Shown here in pieces: positions 61,894 through 64,000 of a stretch of DNA of 64,000 nt (position 1 is the first letter of the stretch; each line of letters begins with the position of its first letter). The stretch covers positions 2,201,508 through 2,265,507 of the forward strand of contig NZ_LT962671.1 of the NCBI RefSeq assembly GCF_900199545.1. Reading direction: 5' to 3'. The DNA is from Raoultibacter massiliensis. Its GTDB lineage: Bacteria > Actinomycetota > Coriobacteriia > Coriobacteriales > Eggerthellaceae. Under the pieces are notes generated by a model. It was not told the origin of the DNA. It searched no databases and saw only the letters and a list, made by a program, of their open reading frames with translations. Position numbers and translations under genes: made by a program.

Positions 61894-64000
61894 CTACCGC
61901 ATAGCGCGCTTCTTCCGGCGCGACCGAATAATCATGCTGATAAGAACGAACACCGCCGCAACCACGGCGCCGCCAACGGCTAAAGCCATCGCGATCAGGG
62001 GCCCGTCTCCCGTTCTCACAAGATCCGAGAAGTACCCGCCGAGCACGACCGAACCCGATTTCCCGCTCGAGAACTCGAAGGACTCTCCGTCTTTCCAGTA
62101 CGAGAGCATGCCCACGTTGTTAAGCGTCTTGGATGGCGGATTGTCCCACACCCTGAACTGCATGGTGATCTGATTGCCCTGGCCGAAGCCTTCGGGCACC
62201 GTACCGAAATCGATCACGAGCCCGGTTATGTAGTCGCCTGCGCCCAGAGACGGCGCGTTGAACGAAAACGGCTTGCCCGCATCGATATTAGAATGGAGCA
62301 CGCTGCGCCCTTTGAGGTTGGTGTAATACACCACATCGTAGGTGACGCCCTCGGCGCCCGAGAACGACGGGAGGGAAGCCGACACGAAGTCGAGCCCCTT
62401 GTCAGGCTTGTCGGTAATGGCATAGCGGTCAAGCGAAGCGCCCCACTTGTTTTCGAAGCCCGTGAACGTGTACGTTACCGTTTCTCCCGGCTTGACGCTT
62501 TTCACGTTGGGAGCCTTCACGAAGTTGTAGTTGCCTTCTTCGGGGTTCGGATTGGGACCCGGTCCCGGATCGGGAGTCGTTCCGCCCTTCGCCGTGTAGA
62601 CGAGCGTGATGGCATGGGAAGCCGTCACGCTTGGGATGCTCGGATTCCCCGTGCCCTGATCTGCACCGTTCAGGGACCACCCGCTGTAGGTGTACCCGCT
62701 CACCGTCGGAGGCTCGTACGAAAAGGGCTGCCGATGCGCAACAGTAGAAGAAGTGCCGCCCGGAATCGTCTTGCCCGATTCGTCCGTATAGGCAATCGAG
62801 ACATCGTGATCGACGGGCAGAACGTTCGTCGAGGCAAGGGGGCTCACGCGTCCGAACGAATCGGTCTGGGTTGCGGATACCTCGTCTCCTCGCGCAAGAA
62901 TCACTCCCGCCGGCACGTCAACCGTCCAATAGCCCGTCTCCACGGTCCGCAAAACGGCGACGTCGGCAGAGGCGAGTTCGGAGAGCGGCGCGAGCGAGCT
63001 TGCAACCCCCGTCGCCGTCTGTCCGTTGGCGAACGTGACCGTTACCGTATTGCCTCGATCGGCAGATCCAGTGACGGTCGTCACGGTTTCAAGCGGAGCA
63101 TCGACGCTCGGGCTTTCAAGCGGCGCCGAGAAAACGTAGCTGATCTGCCGGTTTCCGTCAACGATGTTCGACACGATATCAGGGGTTCCCGGATGCAGCG
63201 CAGCACCGGGCGCATCCTGATCGGTCAGATAGCCGCGGTAGTCGTAGCCAGCGGGGATGCTCGGCACGGGCGCATCATCATAGGCAAGCTCGAACGTCGT
63301 ACCCACGTTGAGAATCTGACGATCGGTCGCAGCCGTCGGCAGCGGTACCAGAGAGCCGTCCGAAGCCCGCGTCACCCACTGGCGCGAGAACTCGAAATCC
63401 TCAAGCCCGTCAGGCCTATCGCCCCCGCCACCTGGGCCGGGGAGCGATCCTCCTCCGTTATCGTAGCCGTAGACGCACCACACCTCCGCATCCGCCTGCA
63501 CGTTGAAGAGCTCGGGTAGCGAACCGTCATCGACCATCGAACGGTTATCTGCCGTCGGGGCCTGATACTCTGCGCCTGCGTACACCATTCCGGTTACGGT
63601 CTGAGAGCCCGTTCCGGGATACCAATTGCCGTGGTCTATATCCTGCGACGTATCAGGCGCGACCATCTTGCCCGAACGGTCTACGTGATGTTCGGTCACC
63701 TCGTAAACGGACTGCTCGTATATATAGTGCACCATGCGGTTTCCATCGGTCATCGATGCGGAGAAGGCAGGGGAGCCGGAATGGGGCTTGGTCCCCGCCG
63801 GATCCTTGTCGGTGAGGTAGCCGACGTAGGTGTACCCCGCGGGCAGATTCTCTACGGGAGCGTCGGTTGCCCCGAGGTCGAATTCGCTTCCGATGTTCAC
63901 GATCTGCGTATCGGGAGAGATTCCCGGAAAAGCACTGAACGATCCGCCTGCGATCGTACCCCATTGACGTTCAACGTCGACGTCTTCGATCCCATCGGGC
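61894..64000 (-). CDS. Repeat-containing surface protein with sortase-like end (5' part missing)
   Basis: The C-terminal 702 residues of a wall protein; the frame runs open past the window end. It contains two copies of a unit of roughly 145 residues (PDGIEDVDVERQWGTI ... and PDGLEDFEFSRQWVTR ..., each with a block like AGYTYVGYLTDKD or AGYDYRGYLTDQD), then an Ig-like domain, a MucBP-like domain (VSIAYTDESGKTIPGG ... GYTYSGWSLNGAD), a Pro linker (TTPDPGPGPNPNPEEGNYN), a DUF11-like domain, and the anchor LVRTGDGPL, helix and RSRRKKR. Binding of mucin or glycans is inferred from MucBP. The GTG at 63900 is not a start: the repeat continues upstream of it. Confidence 0.9.
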   Translation of the reverse strand, partial: PDGIEDVDVERQWGTIAGGSFSAFPGISPDTQIVNIGSEFDLGATDAPVENLPAGYTYVGYLTDKDPAGTKPHSGSPAFSASMTDGNRMVHYIYEQSVYEVTEHHVDRSGKMVAPDTSQDIDHGNWYPGTGSQTVTGMVYAGAEYQAPTADNRSMVDDGSLPELFNVQADAEVWCVYGYDNGGGSLPGPGGGGDRPDGLEDFEFSRQWVTRASDGSLVPLPTAATDRQILNVGTTFELAYDDAPVPSIPAGYDYRGYLTDQDAPGAALHPGTPDIVSNIVDGNRQISYVFSAPLESPSVDAPLETVTTVTGSADRGNTVTVTFANGQTATGVASSLAPLSELASADVAVLRTVETGYWTVDVPAGVILARGDEVSATQTDSFGRVSPLASTNVLPVDHDVSIAYTDESGKTIPGGTSSTVAHRQPFSYEPPTVSGYTYSGWSLNGADQGTGNPSIPSVTASHAITLVYTAKGGTTPDPGPGPNPNPEEGNYNFVKAPNVKSVKPGETVTYTFTGFENKWGASLDRYAITDKPDKGLDFVSASLPSFSGAEGVTYDVVYYTNLKGRSVLHSNIDAGKPFSFNAPSLGAGDYITGLVIDFGTVPEGFGQGNQITMQFRVWDNPPSKTLNNVGMLSYWKDGESFEFSSGKSGSVVLGGYFSDLVRTGDGPLIAMALAVGGAVVAAVFVLISMIIRSRRKKRAMR

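Overview
The window looks like chromosome of an anaerobic gut actinobacterium of the Coriobacteriia, most likely family Eggerthellaceae. This rests on gene content: a G+C-rich genome full of Tat-exported flavoprotein reductases, molybdopterin (Moco) enzymes with small ferredoxin partners, four polytopic membrane proteins ending in LuxR-type DNA-binding domains, a MurT/GatD peptidoglycan amidation pair and sortase-type surface proteins. The genus cannot be named from sequence alone. I see no phage, insertion sequence with transposase, plasmid or CRISPR array.

Region 1 (1-13.1 kb) holds two back-to-back catabolic clusters, each divergent from its own LysR regulator. Cluster 1 (minus strand) runs MFS transporter, small zinc-ribbon protein, DASS/SLC13 transporter, Moco oxidoreductase (cut by the window edge). 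Cluster 2 (plus strand) runs GntP-like permease, zinc-ribbon protein, Moco enzyme, ferredoxin, a second zinc-ribbon protein with an Ala-Pro-Gly tail, DASS transporter. The zinc-ribbon/DASS pair is present in both. A third Moco cluster (44.4-50.5 kb) has Moco enzyme, ferredoxin, YkvI-like transporter, an unknown 84-residue protein, a membrane LuxR and again a small zinc-ribbon protein.

Region 2 (13.1-35 kb) carries three Tat-signal FAD reductases next to membrane LuxR regulators (two divergent, one in tandem), rlmH translationally coupled to one LuxR, a MalT-like LuxR with an MFS transporter, and a cell-envelope block (LCP ligase, GatD, MurT, polysaccharide deacetylase). Two related ~160-bp inverted-repeat elements lie between convergent genes here and in region 1.

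Region 3 (35-44.3 kb) has a MarR/pirin operon with a clear palindromic operator candidate, a DUF2797 protein, an operon of an iron-sulfur aldo/keto reductase with larE, larB and a short larC, RarD, a CmpB-like membrane protein and a lactonase-fold protein.

Region 4 (51-64 kb) has tRNA-Thr(CGT) with promoter and terminator, a methyltransferase, a secreted nuclease, two large surface proteins (the second cut by the window end), an APC permease, a lipoprotein, an FUSC membrane protein, a glyoxalase remnant and a MarR regulator. Overall the window describes a cell that imports small organic acids or diet- and host-derived compounds and reduces them through inducible, separately regulated enzymes; substrates cannot be read from the sequence.
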